IMG/VR virus record: IMGVR_UViG_3300008952_000188
Coordinates: 1-31,675 of that record
DNA: 31,675 bases
Source: a virus
Reading direction: 5' to 3' (one strand)
Part shown: positions 1 to 9,715 of the stretch, one piece after another
Layout: every line of letters begins with the position of its first letter
Position numbering within the stretch: the stretch's first letter is position 1
The notes under the pieces: generated by a model
Told to the model about the DNA's origin: nothing
Database searches by the model: none
What the model saw: only the letters and a program-made list of their open reading frames with translations
Made by a program: the position numbers and the translations under genes

Positions 1-971
1 ACAACACCTTTATCACCGATAGGGGCTCCACCTTCACCTTTATCACCAACAGTACCTTTTTCGCCAGGTTCGTTAGAAGATCCTTTATCTCCTTGTGCAC
101 CTCTTAAATCCCCAGTATCAAAATTATATTCTGATTCATCAAAAGTAAATGAAGTTATACCATTAGCAGGATTATAAGTTCCACCCGTTGCTGATGTTCC
201 TCGTTGACCCTTTTGTCCTTTGGGTCCTATTGGACCCTTAGAACCTTGATCACCTTGTGGTCCTATATTTCCAATAGGTCCAATAGGACCCTTAGGACCT
301 TGTAAACCAATCTCGCCTTGTGGTCCCTGAAGTCCAATAATACCTTGTAAACCAATCTCGCCTTGTGGTCCCTGAAGACCTATTGCACCTTTTTCTCCTT
401 GTTCTCCTTGTTCTCCTTGCTCCCCTTGTTCTCCTTGTTCTCCTTGTCCACCTTTTTGTCCTTTATCACCTATATTACCTTGAGGGCCCTCAATTCCTTG
501 TTCACCCTGTGGTCCTATATTACCTTGTAAACCAATAGGACCTTCTTCACCCTTTTCACCTTTAGGACCTTGAGGGCCACTTCCCATTTCCAAAGTAACT
601 TGTCCACCACCATCATCAGTTAATTTTCCATCAGGAACAACTATAGTATCAACAGGATCAACATTAGGATCACTATCACTTTCCCTAACCCTTACTCCAA
701 AAGATAAAGTAACTTGTCCACCACCATCATCAGTTAATCTATTGTCGGGAATGACAATTGTATCAACATCTGCAACAGAAGGAGATCCGTCACTTTCCTT
801 GATAGTTAATGCAGTTCCACCACCCGAACCTAATATATGACCGCCAGCAGTAATCCCATCATGTACTCTTACCTGATTAACTTCTGTATCAAAAGTTAAT
901 TCACCTACTGATCCCGTATAGGCTGCATTTTTTGCAGTATTTCCTCTTTTAATCTGTAAGGTAATCGACAT
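1..971 (-). CDS. Collagen-like tail fibre/adhesin, 3' end outside window
   Basis: Reading leftwards from an ATG at 971 the frame stays open to the window edge (323 codons seen), so the C-terminal tip is missing. A GGAAG ribosome site lies just upstream. The N-terminus ([20 protein letters not shown], then [15 protein letters not shown]) resembles the N-terminal attachment domain shared by many phage fibres and the major tropism determinant (Mtd_N). A twice-repeated segment ending [11 protein letters not shown] follows, then about 125 residues of Gly-X-Y collagen repeat rich in GPQG, GEQ and GPKG, a short non-collagen spacer, and a second Gly-X-Y stretch. Family knowledge: such trimeric collagen rods extend a receptor-binding tip from the baseplate or tail. 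Role in host binding is inferred. It lies downstream of the baseplate genes and two sugar-enzyme genes. Confidence 0.85.
   Translation of the reverse strand, partial: MSITLQIKRGNTAKNAAYTGSVGELTFDTEVNQVRVHDGITAGGHILGSGGGTALTIKESDGSPSVADVDTIVIPDNRLTDDGGGQVTLSFGVRVRESDSDPNVDPVDTIVVPDGKLTDDGGGQVTLEMGSGPQGPKGEKGEEGPIGLQGNIGPQGEQGIEGPQGNIGDKGQKGGQGEQGEQGEQGEQGEQGEKGAIGLQGPQGEIGLQGIIGLQGPQGEIGLQGPKGPIGPIGNIGPQGDQGSKGPIGPKGQKGQRGTSATGGTYNPANGITSFTFDESEYNFDTGDLRGAQGDKGSSNEPGEKGTVGDKGEGGAPIGDKGV
297..377 (-). repeat. 36-nt direct repeat in the collagen region (297-332, 342-377)
   Basis: Two copies of a 36-nt sequence, beginning ACCTTGTAAACC on the plus strand and ending CCCTGAAG, are identical base for base and offset by 45 nt (15 residues). 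They encode the repeated block around [13 protein letters not shown]. Perfect nucleotide identity points to recent duplication or recombination inside the fibre gene. Confidence 0.85.
394..447 (-). repeat. Six 9-nt tandem units coding Gly-Glu-Gln
   Basis: Plus-strand unit TCTCCTTGT is repeated six times with only two single-base differences (third unit ends TTGC, fourth begins TCCCC). On the coding strand each unit is one Gly-Glu-Gln triplet of the collagen rod. Near-identity at the nucleotide level suggests recent unit-number change by slippage rather than selection on protein alone. Confidence 0.85.
592..738 (-). repeat. 33-nt direct repeat in the pre-collagen region (592-624, 706-738)
   Basis: Two identical 33-nt copies, AAAGTAACTTGTCC... 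to ...CATCAGTTAAT on the plus strand, are offset by 114 nt (38 residues). They encode the [11 protein letters not shown] core of a duplicated segment whose flanks (VDTIVIPD / VDTIVVPD) are also similar. This is a short tandem domain duplication between the attachment domain and the collagen rod. Confidence 0.8.
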
Positions 972-989
972 ATTTCTTCCAACTAAGTT

Positions 990-1691
990 CTAAATATAAT
1001 TCCTATTAAGTATATCATAAGTTTCAGTCCAATCAGAAACTTCATGAACTAATCCACCATGACTTTTAATTATTTCTGATATTTTATTATCATTGCCGCC
1101 TGCAAAACACCTATCCCCAAAAAACACAAATTGAAAATCCCCTATCATTTTATAAAATGATAAATGTTTCCCAGCACCTTTTGGTACTATATCAACCGAT
1201 AAGGTTCCACCCAAATAAACATCCACATCAAAACGTTTTTCTAAATCAACTTTGATTTTAATTCTTTCACCAGTATGGTAATCGTAATTAATGTATTTTT
1301 CTCTCATATTATAAGGACAATTTCGACCAGGAATTGAAAAATTGATCATAGTATCTCTATCAACTATATGTTTTCCATATTTATATGGATACTCTGAATT
1401 ATCTATATAGTCTTGTAAGTATTTATAAATTTCCTTTCCAGGTTTCACACCTAATGACCACACTTCATTCCCCCCTTCATACATTTTTGTTCCGCAACAG
1501 TGAAATGAGGCTTCTGCTATATCCATAACTTCCTTTCCAACCTGATCTAAAGATTTTCCATAACAAGAACCTGTTACTAAATAAAATCTTTTATTAAACA
1601 TATTTCTCAAGAAAAAATTTTTCATTCCATATTCAATAGGTAATCCTACTGGAGTAATTGTTCCATCAATATCAAAAATAAATGTATACAT
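990..1691 (-). CDS. Phosphomannomutase-like HAD-superfamily protein
   Basis: 233 residues, in line with the eukaryotic-type phosphomannomutase (PMM) family. Seen: HAD motif I FIFDIDGT (nucleophile D7, acid D9), INFSIPGRNC (about 116-125) matching the PMM substrate-binding NVSPIGRSC-type segment, GGTLSVDIVPKGAGK (161-175), FFGDR (190-194) and GGND (198-201). Known family reaction: interconversion of mannose-6-phosphate and mannose-1-phosphate, the entry to GDP-mannose/GDP-heptose-type sugars; many HAD relatives are phosphatases instead. Its ATG overlaps the stop of the GT9-like gene (TAATG at 1689-1693), indicating translational coupling. Mutase versus phosphatase activity cannot be decided from sequence alone. 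Confidence 0.75.
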   Translation of the reverse strand: MYTFIFDIDGTITPVGLPIEYGMKNFFLRNMFNKRFYLVTGSCYGKSLDQVGKEVMDIAEASFHCCGTKMYEGGNEVWSLGVKPGKEIYKYLQDYIDNSEYPYKYGKHIVDRDTMINFSIPGRNCPYNMREKYINYDYHTGERIKIKVDLEKRFDVDVYLGGTLSVDIVPKGAGKHLSFYKMIGDFQFVFFGDRCFAGGNDNKISEIIKSHGGLVHEVSDWTETYDILNRNYI

Positions 1692-2782
1692 TATTCACAA
1701 TTCCTATGCATAGTTTCATAAACCATTTCAGGTGTCACTGATTTAGTACAAATTCTATTAAAGGAAGAATTTTCCCTATAACATTTTGTCATCCATTCAC
1801 CAATACTCCAATAACAAGGACGACACCTATTAGTCCATATAGGAATATCCCCAGGCAATCCAAATATATCAGGATGGGTTGAACCATATATCACCAAACT
1901 TTTTGCACTAAATCCACCCACCAATTTTCTCATCCTAACTGTACCATTTTCTACTGATATATGAAATTTAGAATTTTTAAGAAATTCCAAAGTTTTATAT
2001 AATGGTTTGTCCCAAAATAAATTATTTCCAAATTTAGGTTCACCCTTAATGCCAATTTGATATAATGGATAATCTAAATCATAAAGTTCTAAAAATTTAA
2101 CCCAATTTTCATAATCCCATTGTTTAGTTTGAAAAATTCCCTTCATTGTTCCAGCAGCAGAAACACTGAAAGTACAATATTCTTCCTGACAATTTGTATT
2201 TTCGAAACCTAAATTTAAATTATCCCAGTTAGGTTCGGGTAAGTCACAACTCATACAAGTTATTTTTAAGTGATCAGTTTTAGGAAAATTATCTATCAAA
2301 CTATTTTGATATTGCGAAAGAGGATTATCATAATAGTCAGACCATTTTATATTCCAATCTACATCTATATCCGGTTTATACAAAACAGGCAATTTATCCA
2401 AAATAACTTCATCTCCCCTATAACATTTTCCAACATAGGGCATAAAATTATAAAATAAATCAAACTTAGAAATGAGTGATCTAAAAATATCTTCATTAAC
2501 AAATTTAGTTTTATTTTGTGGTGGAATAATCTTATGTTTATATATCCAATCAATTTTTTCAAAAATTGGATAAAACAATTTACAATCATAATAAACTATC
2601 AATTTTGAATTTGGGTGTTTTTCCTTTACAGATCTCAATAAAACAACATAATCACACATATCCCCTATTCCACCAGATTTATAACTGCCAATTAATAATT
2701 TATTTTCATCAGGAATTGAATTTTGTGGGAGGATATTTTGGGGAGATGGGTCATTTTCTATAGTCAACTCACTTCTATTCAT
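1691..2782 (-). CDS. GT9-like (heptosyltransferase-family) glycosyltransferase
   Basis: 363 residues. The N-terminal 27 residues are Asn/Pro-rich and probably disordered. A Rossmann start follows: KLLIGSYKSGGIGD (GGIGD at 37-41), then YVVLLRSVKEKHPNSKLIVY, typical of family 9. The C-terminal half contains SAAGTMKGIFQTKQW, FHISVENGTVRMRKLVG, LVIYGSTHPDIFG, a Cys-Pro-Cys-Tyr-Trp cluster, and an ending CTKSVTPEMVYETM like the C-M-x-I-x-x-E-x-V tail of ADP-heptose transferases. Known role of the family: transfer of heptose from ADP-heptose to LPS inner core; donor and acceptor here are unknown. SD TTGGAGG precedes the ATG. The gene follows a small coiled-coil gene and is coupled to the phosphomannomutase-like gene. 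Confidence 0.7.
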   Translation of the reverse strand: MNRSELTIENDPSPQNILPQNSIPDENKLLIGSYKSGGIGDMCDYVVLLRSVKEKHPNSKLIVYYDCKLFYPIFEKIDWIYKHKIIPPQNKTKFVNEDIFRSLISKFDLFYNFMPYVGKCYRGDEVILDKLPVLYKPDIDVDWNIKWSDYYDNPLSQYQNSLIDNFPKTDHLKITCMSCDLPEPNWDNLNLGFENTNCQEEYCTFSVSAAGTMKGIFQTKQWDYENWVKFLELYDLDYPLYQIGIKGEPKFGNNLFWDKPLYKTLEFLKNSKFHISVENGTVRMRKLVGGFSAKSLVIYGSTHPDIFGLPGDIPIWTNRCRPCYWSIGEWMTKCYRENSSFNRICTKSVTPEMVYETMHRNCE

Positions 2783-2793
2783 GAAGCCTCCAA

Positions 2794-3006
2794 TTATAAA
2801 CGTTCTAATAATATATCAAACAATGCCTTGAGTTCTCTCACCTGTTCCTGCAAAACCTTTTGGTTTTTTTGGATAGAACTCAAGGCATCAGACAAACTTT
2901 TCTCTTTTTCCTTTTCCCTTTTTCCTTCAGTTATCTGTCTATTTACATTTGTATTTATAATGACTCCAGAAGAATTTCTTTGGAAGGGAGAATCATTATA
3001 TGACAT
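2794..3006 (-). CDS. Small coiled-coil protein, function unknown
   Basis: 70 residues from the ATG at 3006 (MSYNDSPF). A frame extension to a TTG at 3015 is less likely. Residues about 25-70 are highly charged with a heptad-like pattern (KREKEKEKSLSDALSSI, then VLQEQVRELKALFDILLERL), predicting a parallel coiled coil at the C-terminus. The start overlaps the last 11 bp of the DUF4815 gene, so it is in the same operon. A trimerising or chaperone role for fibre or baseplate proteins would fit the position, but I do not recognise a family. Confidence 0.6.
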   Translation of the reverse strand: MSYNDSPFQRNSSGVIINTNVNRQITEGKREKEKEKSLSDALSSIQKNQKVLQEQVRELKALFDILLERL

Positions 3007-6000
3007 ATGTAGCAATTACTTTCAAATTTTTAACAACAGGAACTTTATAAGAATCTGTGCCATTAAAAACTATCTTAACAGCAAATTTGGAAAAAGGAGT
3101 CTTACTATAGTAACCCCAATCAACTTCTGTATATTCATCATCGTCACTATCTAACATATAACCATCCAACGATTTATAGGAATAAACATTAGCTTGATCA
3201 TATGAAGTTAACTCAAACGATTCTGTATTATCTGTATCCAATTTTGCATATACTTTAATATCTGATCCAATGGGCATTTTAACATCTGCAACAACACGAA
3301 CTTCATTAGCACCATCAGGCAATTGAATTGGCTTTGTAACATAAGCAGAAGTAGAACTTCCAGCATCAGGGGAAATTTCATCAACATAATAATTAAGAAC
3401 GTCAACTGATTTACTCCAACTACCACTCAAACCAGTAAAATCCTGGCTATATGCAGGATCATAATAAGTGAAATCAACTGTAATCGTACAAACACTAGCT
3501 GAATCATTCGATTTATCAATAACTAATCCATATTTACCATTAGTAGCATCAATTCTTAAATATTGTCCAACCCGACAATTTCTCCATAAGTCTTTATTGG
3601 AATCAGTAATAATAACATTATCATATTGGGTATTATTCGCTACATAAGTTAATGCAGTATGACTACCACCTTCCAGATATATAGAATTAATATCAACAGT
3701 TTGATTTCCAGAACCCACCTGATATTTAGGATTATTAATTAAATTCTGAATCATAACAGACGTTAATGTATTTTTATCAATAATTGGACTAACCCTACTA
3801 TTCGTAGAATTATATACTGCTTTCAAATAAACTTTAGTAGTAGAATCATCGATATATTTTGACGAAGTTGTTCTAACATTTTCATTCAATTGGCAATTTG
3901 TATAAGAAGAATTATTTGTCGGAGAAGAATTTGCATAACTCCATGTTATACTAGTTCCAGTTGGAGTTATATCATTCCCTAAGAAATAGAAAACATCTGA
4001 CTTAATATGAGAATTTGCAACAGTTATAGTATTCGCGGTTTCTTCCGCCCATCCAGTAGCATAAGCAACAATATCTCTAGGAGTAGTTCCATCTTCCGCA
4101 GTAACTCCCTTAACTGTATAACTATCATTTTCCACACTCTGTACTTTAAACCATTGTGAATTTAAGTCAGATATTGGAATACCATTTAACCCATATTCGG
4201 CAGTATTCACTGAAGTAATTGCATGACTCGTACTACCATCTAAATACACCGTATCAGAAGATGTAAAAGTCCCAACCTGCATCCAAACTTTTATAATTTG
4301 AGCAGCACTAGAAATAACAATTCCATGGGTTTTATCCTTATCAGCAACAGTTGACTCAAGTTGTTCACCAACTAAATCACCAGCAGAAAATTTAGCAGCT
4401 CCTGCATTCGATCCCATATCCAATACTTGAATAGTCGTACCTGTAACACCTGATAATTGTAGAGTATCATTAACATTAAACCCATGACCATAATGCATAA
4501 TTCTCAAATAATTTTTACCAACACTATCAGTAGAAGTCCATATAGGATTTTTGCCCAATTTTTCAGAAGGCAATGATTGATTATCAAAAACAATTTCATT
4601 ATATGGAGGAGACGTATTAAACGTGGCCCTATATAGATTAAACTTGATCATCCTATTAGGAATACGTTTAGTTCCTCTATACATATTACCAACATAAATC
4701 CCCTTAGAACCCCCCTGAGAATCAGTATCTAACGAATGTAAAATGTATTCAGTAGAAGAAGTTAAGAATGAAATACAATACTTTCCCTTAGACAAATATA
4801 TCGGAGAATCAAAAGTGACTGTCGTAACAGCAGTTGTACTCACATCTGTGGGAGTAACTACGACTGTACTATAAGGAATCACAATATTAGAAGGTTTTCC
4901 ATCTACCATTTTTCTAATCTGCACCATAACAGGTAAATTCTCATTATCCGAATCAGGTTCAGCAGAAAAATACAAATCAACCTTAGTGGCAAACATATCA
5001 TCCTTAACAGTAAACCCCTGAGATAATGTTTCCTTCAAATAACTATCATTGGAATATTCATGAATATCAGTTGCATAGATATCTTTAGTATCTACAACAC
5101 CCGATACGTTATAATATGATTTAGCTTCTGAATCATCAGCAGTAACTTTAACCACTCGCGGGCCCGCAGGAAACTTTGAAATTAAAGTATAGTTTGAACT
5201 AGTAACACCCTCTTCTTCATTCGGAATAATATAACTAGCTTGAAAAGTCCCATCAGTATAAGTTGCTAGAGTAGATGCGCCCTGAGTTCCAAAATCTGAG
5301 CTATCAGGAACAACATCAGCAGTCACTTCAACATCATCAATATAAACTTTAACACCAGTCGTATTTGGTTTTAACCCATAAGAGTCTATATTTATAGTTT
5401 TACTCCGAATATATGGATTATAATTAGTACCCAAATATTTTTCACCATATGAAGAAGTTGTTAAACCATGTTCCTTATTTCTAACCATTTGTGAACTAAC
5501 TTGATGTCTTCTGGCAATTTCATCTCTATTATCAAATTCAACTTCACTTTTATATACTCCACCCCAATGAGTTTTCCAATCATTCCATATAGTGCCTTGA
5601 GTTTTTTCTGCATCACTCAAGTCCTTTATAGTATCATAAATCCCACCCTTATTACTCACCAAAAATTCCCTAGACTTAGTTGATTTCCATCTATCAAACT
5701 TAGGACTTAATGAAGTATAACCATAAAAAGTCGTGGTATCAGAACTTCTAATTTTATCAGTGGCGTTAGATTGTAAGTTGAAAATTTCGGAAGTGTGACT
5801 AGAAATAGGTAAATGGACTAATGCACCAGTCGTAGTATATCCAGTCGCAACAGAACCTTCGGTATCAAACCCCAAAGATTTCATACTATGAGCAGGGCGT
5901 ACTAATCCAATTTTACCATCGACAGCTGCATTATAATCACTGTTTAAAGTATCACCTCTATCATGACCTATAAATGGATCAGTAATAAAACCTCTAACAT

Positions 6001-9000
6001 ACCTATCATCACCCAAAGGATAACTAGCCGCTTCCTTTTCTAATGGTGATAAAATATTAAATGTTTCCAAATTTTCTATTCGTTGTTCCAATAAAGAAAT
6101 TTCTTGATTTTCATATTTGTTATTATTAACCTTTTCTACTGAAACATCTTTAGTAGAATGGACATAAGGATCCATTTTAATATTATATAACACAACAGCA
6201 TTTGAAGGATCAGCTGGATATTGTGGATCTATAGAAGCAGTCCCTTTAGCAACACCCAAATTTCCTTCTTCATCCAAATACACCTTATCAATTCTAGAAT
6301 TATAATAACTAACTTTATCAGTTCCACCACTTGCACCAACCTTCACAGTTCCATTAGGTATTGAGTAAATTGTTGAACCACTATTAAAAACTCTATAATT
6401 TTTACCAGAAAATCTTATATCACTGGTGACAGGTCTAAAATCTACACTATCACTAAGTCTATAAATTTTTCCGTTACTTGCAGTATAGGTTGGAATATCA
6501 GAATATGTAAACGTACCCCAATCAGCATTAGAGGTAGATCCATCTGATGGGTAAGAATCTCTAACAAAATAGTCTCCTGATCCATGAGCAAAATAGAAAT
6601 ATTCTACTTGAATTGCTCCCGTTGGAAACTGTTCACCAGATTTCAAAACCAGTTTTGAATTTGTAATAAAATTATCTCGTTGTCCACCATCAAAAGTATA
6701 TCTCGAGGTAATATCGACAGTATAAGAAGTAGAATCATAATCAGAAGACATTTTAACAGACCATTTTTTATCTATACCATCACTATTAATTAATAAAATT
6801 TCGCCGCTTCTAACAAATTCCTTAGTAGCAAAAGTTTCAGTCGCTTTTGTCAAAGTTTTTGAAGCTCTACCAGAATCACTACCTTGAACCCCACGTTTAA
6901 CTGGACCAATGACTGTATATTTTGCGCCATTGGGCAAACCAGTAGTCGAAACTGCTGGTTCTAATGAATATTGACTAGCATTAAAATCAGTAGCAGAACT
7001 ATGTACAATTTCAAGTTGATAATTTTGTGCAGCATTGGTATCATTTCCATTAATAGCAGTTCCGCCAGAACTATACCCATATCCGGTATCCATTACCTGA
7101 TAAGCATGACCAGAGTCGGGGTGATAACCAATAACCTTAATATAAGATTCGACCATATCATCGGGATCATCAGCAATCGCAGTAACTCTGACTACTGCAT
7201 TTTCTGATGCAGTACCATCTTTTCTAAGTACTATTCTGTCACCCACTTTATAATCCCATCCACCTGACCAAATATAATCTGTCCCACTAATAGTACAAGC
7301 ATTTGTAGAAACGGTTAATTTTACAATTAACCCATCTCCATGACCATCACTATCACCCTTTAACCATGCTTCCCCATCAGTATATGCAGTTCCACCACCT
7401 TCTAAAGCTAAAGTAGTGACAACACCTTTTCGTTTTTTCAATTTTAAAATGGTTCCGTTAGGAAAAACTCTATTTTTAAGGGCAAGTCCTGCTGTAAAAT
7501 CATAAGTAATATCATTCCCAAAATATTGCAATTGGCCAGCACCAATGACTGAACCTTTTGTTGTATCACGTTCAAACCTAGCTGTATTAGCATCAACAAA
7601 CGATACCTTTAAACCCGATATATCATTATCAGATCCATATTGCATAAAACTTGTGGAAACTAAAGTCACGGTTGAAGAATCTGAATGACTATCGATTTCC
7701 GAACCAAAAAGTCCCCTAACACAACCTTGAAATATAGATCCTGCTGTATTTCTCTGATTCACATAAATATATTCACTAGCCATTTTTACTATAAATCCTC
7801 TTGTAGGGAAAGAAGTATTTCCTTCAGTAAGTTGAAAACTACTAGCTCCAACAGGCATTCCAGTACCATTCAAAGTACCTGTAGTGGATGAAATCAATGG
7901 ACCATATAAAGAATATTTTCCTTTAGCCGAACTATATCCATCAGGCAACATTTGTACCCAAGTTTCGTATGAGGTATCTGCTACATCTAAATCTATCTGA
8001 CCAGACACATTAGCCGAAGCACTATCAAATGTCTGCATTGTTTCTGAAATTTCAATCTCGGACACAGAAGAAATATTCTTTTTCGGAAACTCATATATCA
8101 TTGTATTATTATCAGTTCCGTGTAACGTAGGAGAATCAAAAGAACATATTTTAAAACTTCCATCTTGCCCATTCACAGTATAACCACTAGCCGAATCTGC
8201 AGACCACAAAGCAGTAGCATCTACCAATTTATAACCAGACTTGATTTCTATATCAAATATATAAAATCTCCATTCACCCTCTCCATCATATTGTATATTT
8301 CTTATTTTACAATACCCTATAATTGAATGACCAGTAGATACTAAAGGATCATTTTCCTTTACTATTGCTACTTTAGGGAATGGGTATTCATTAGTATTAA
8401 CAGCAGAAGCAAAATCTAACCAATCATTTCCTATAGCACCCCAAAATGTACCTGCACCTGAAGCAACATTATAATCAGTACCTGAAACCGTTCCAGTATT
8501 AAAATAATTTATCCCACCCTTAGTAACCAAATATTGACCAAAAACGGCAGCTGCTCCAGTAGAATTCTCGGATACAGAATCTCTAGCTTTATCAACTGCC
8601 AAATATGTTTTATCATTAATGGAAATATCTGAACCTTTAATGGATGCTTTTCCAGGATAAATTCCCACAGCAAGTTTAGTTGAAACTCCGCCATTGCCTG
8701 ATGAATAAACCCCAGGAATTCCATTTGCATCTTCAACACTATCTAAATGTTCTCTAACTTCTATTTCAAAATCATCCTTAACATAATTCCCACTTTCCTC
8801 ATAATCCCTTTCTGATAATATTTCTTTATTTACACTATTAGAAATAAAATCCGTTTCTTCTTTTAATACACCACTAACAACTCTACAAATTTCTACAAAT
8901 TTTTGATTAACTACATCCGTGGTATCGGTCGTAGATACTTTACCCAAACTTAATGCAATTTTATACCTATCAGCTCCAGGAGCCAAATAGTTGGGTGATC

Positions 9001-9706
9001 CATTAGCATTATCATACAGTGTACTATCACTATCAACATTCACTGCTGTTTCAGCAACTGAAAATCCGACTCTATATGTCGGGGATGTCGTATATTTATC
9101 TAATAATAAAATATCATCACCACTATAAACAAAATGTCCATTGACATAATAAATACCATTCTTAACTTGAACAGCGGACCCTTTTCCTGTTACACCCGAA
9201 GAAGGAGCAGTTAATCCTGAATATGTACCAACAGTTCCAACTTGAGTAGAAGTTTGATTTCCATCATCACCAACTTCATAAATGATATCACCACTAGAAT
9301 AAACTAAATCAGTGCCACCAGATTTAATGTGAGTAACAAACAATGTCGCTGAATCTGTTCCAGTCCGTTTAGTAGCAGTTATAACTTTACATTTAATCTG
9401 ACGCTGAAGAGACGTTCTCCCAATGATAGATCCAGGCAAAGATATTATCTGTGCATCAGTGAGATCGGTACTCAATGTAATATAACTGATATTATTTGTG
9501 TAGACTAGTTCCCCAGGACGGACATAATCACCGTTTTGATAAAATTGACCTGACAATTTTGTAATCTGATCCTGCAAAATTGTTTGCAGTTGATTTAATT
9601 CTCTCGCCTGGATAGAGAAATTGGGCCTAAATAGTATTCTCTGAAAACTACTAGACTCCGCAAAATCGTCAAAATATGGACTTATATTAAACTTTAATTT
9701 TGACAT
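2996..9706 (-). CDS. Giant DUF4815 structural protein, baseplate-proximal
   Basis: 2236 residues. The first about 70 residues (NISPYFDDF, ILFRPNFSIQARELNQLQTI, then LQDQITKLSG) match the DUF4815 start found in marine T4-like phage virion proteins. Later landmarks are FQGCVRGLFGSEIDSHS (about 675-690), a coiled-coil-like LEQRIENLETFNILSPLEKE (about 1195-1220), SYGLKPNTTGVKVYIDDVEV (about 1435-1460) as in related phage proteins, many beta-rich Ser/Thr/Tyr segments, and a beta-sandwich-like C-terminus (about 2150-2236). It lies directly after gp8, where T4 has gp9-gp10-gp11-gp12; none of those is recognisable here, so it may replace them at the baseplate periphery (inference). SD AGGAAAGG precedes ATG at 9706. 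Low cysteine content and no membrane segment. Confidence 0.85.
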   Translation of the reverse strand: MSKLKFNISPYFDDFAESSSFQRILFRPNFSIQARELNQLQTILQDQITKLSGQFYQNGDYVRPGELVYTNNISYITLSTDLTDAQIISLPGSIIGRTSLQRQIKCKVITATKRTGTDSATLFVTHIKSGGTDLVYSSGDIIYEVGDDGNQTSTQVGTVGTYSGLTAPSSGVTGKGSAVQVKNGIYYVNGHFVYSGDDILLLDKYTTSPTYRVGFSVAETAVNVDSDSTLYDNANGSPNYLAPGADRYKIALSLGKVSTTDTTDVVNQKFVEICRVVSGVLKEETDFISNSVNKEILSERDYEESGNYVKDDFEIEVREHLDSVEDANGIPGVYSSGNGGVSTKLAVGIYPGKASIKGSDISINDKTYLAVDKARDSVSENSTGAAAVFGQYLVTKGGINYFNTGTVSGTDYNVASGAGTFWGAIGNDWLDFASAVNTNEYPFPKVAIVKENDPLVSTGHSIIGYCKIRNIQYDGEGEWRFYIFDIEIKSGYKLVDATALWSADSASGYTVNGQDGSFKICSFDSPTLHGTDNNTMIYEFPKKNISSVSEIEISETMQTFDSASANVSGQIDLDVADTSYETWVQMLPDGYSSAKGKYSLYGPLISSTTGTLNGTGMPVGASSFQLTEGNTSFPTRGFIVKMASEYIYVNQRNTAGSIFQGCVRGLFGSEIDSHSDSSTVTLVSTSFMQYGSDNDISGLKVSFVDANTARFERDTTKGSVIGAGQLQYFGNDITYDFTAGLALKNRVFPNGTILKLKKRKGVVTTLALEGGGTAYTDGEAWLKGDSDGHGDGLIVKLTVSTNACTISGTDYIWSGGWDYKVGDRIVLRKDGTASENAVVRVTAIADDPDDMVESYIKVIGYHPDSGHAYQVMDTGYGYSSGGTAINGNDTNAAQNYQLEIVHSSATDFNASQYSLEPAVSTTGLPNGAKYTVIGPVKRGVQGSDSGRASKTLTKATETFATKEFVRSGEILLINSDGIDKKWSVKMSSDYDSTSYTVDITSRYTFDGGQRDNFITNSKLVLKSGEQFPTGAIQVEYFYFAHGSGDYFVRDSYPSDGSTSNADWGTFTYSDIPTYTASNGKIYRLSDSVDFRPVTSDIRFSGKNYRVFNSGSTIYSIPNGTVKVGASGGTDKVSYYNSRIDKVYLDEEGNLGVAKGTASIDPQYPADPSNAVVLYNIKMDPYVHSTKDVSVEKVNNNKYENQEISLLEQRIENLETFNILSPLEKEAASYPLGDDRYVRGFITDPFIGHDRGDTLNSDYNAAVDGKIGLVRPAHSMKSLGFDTEGSVATGYTTTGALVHLPISSHTSEIFNLQSNATDKIRSSDTTTFYGYTSLSPKFDRWKSTKSREFLVSNKGGIYDTIKDLSDAEKTQGTIWNDWKTHWGGVYKSEVEFDNRDEIARRHQVSSQMVRNKEHGLTTSSYGEKYLGTNYNPYIRSKTINIDSYGLKPNTTGVKVYIDDVEVTADVVPDSSDFGTQGASTLATYTDGTFQASYIIPNEEEGVTSSNYTLISKFPAGPRVVKVTADDSEAKSYYNVSGVVDTKDIYATDIHEYSNDSYLKETLSQGFTVKDDMFATKVDLYFSAEPDSDNENLPVMVQIRKMVDGKPSNIVIPYSTVVVTPTDVSTTAVTTVTFDSPIYLSKGKYCISFLTSSTEYILHSLDTDSQGGSKGIYVGNMYRGTKRIPNRMIKFNLYRATFNTSPPYNEIVFDNQSLPSEKLGKNPIWTSTDSVGKNYLRIMHYGHGFNVNDTLQLSGVTGTTIQVLDMGSNAGAAKFSAGDLVGEQLESTVADKDKTHGIVISSAAQIIKVWMQVGTFTSSDTVYLDGSTSHAITSVNTAEYGLNGIPISDLNSQWFKVQSVENDSYTVKGVTAEDGTTPRDIVAYATGWAEETANTITVANSHIKSDVFYFLGNDITPTGTSITWSYANSSPTNNSSYTNCQLNENVRTTSSKYIDDSTTKVYLKAVYNSTNSRVSPIIDKNTLTSVMIQNLINNPKYQVGSGNQTVDINSIYLEGGSHTALTYVANNTQYDNVIITDSNKDLWRNCRVGQYLRIDATNGKYGLVIDKSNDSASVCTITVDFTYYDPAYSQDFTGLSGSWSKSVDVLNYYVDEISPDAGSSTSAYVTKPIQLPDGANEVRVVADVKMPIGSDIKVYAKLDTDNTESFELTSYDQANVYSYKSLDGYMLDSDDDEYTEVDWGYYSKTPFSKFAVKIVFNGTDSYKVPVVKNLKVIATYVI

Positions 9707-9715
9707 AAACCTTTC

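Noticed and set aside
290-450. CRISPR-like or satellite array
   Set aside because: The repeats are in-frame collagen Gly-X-Y codons with no unique spacers.
1421-1440. TATAAATA late-promoter motif on the minus strand inside the phosphomannomutase-like gene, and similar hits near 2952-2959 and 14900
   Set aside because: They encode conserved codons inside genes, and a handful of such 8-mers is expected by chance at this base composition.
2723-3154. 143-residue open frame on the plus strand
   Set aside because: It crosses the ends of three well-supported minus-strand genes, is hydrophobic low-complexity from antisense A+T-rich DNA, and has no SD.
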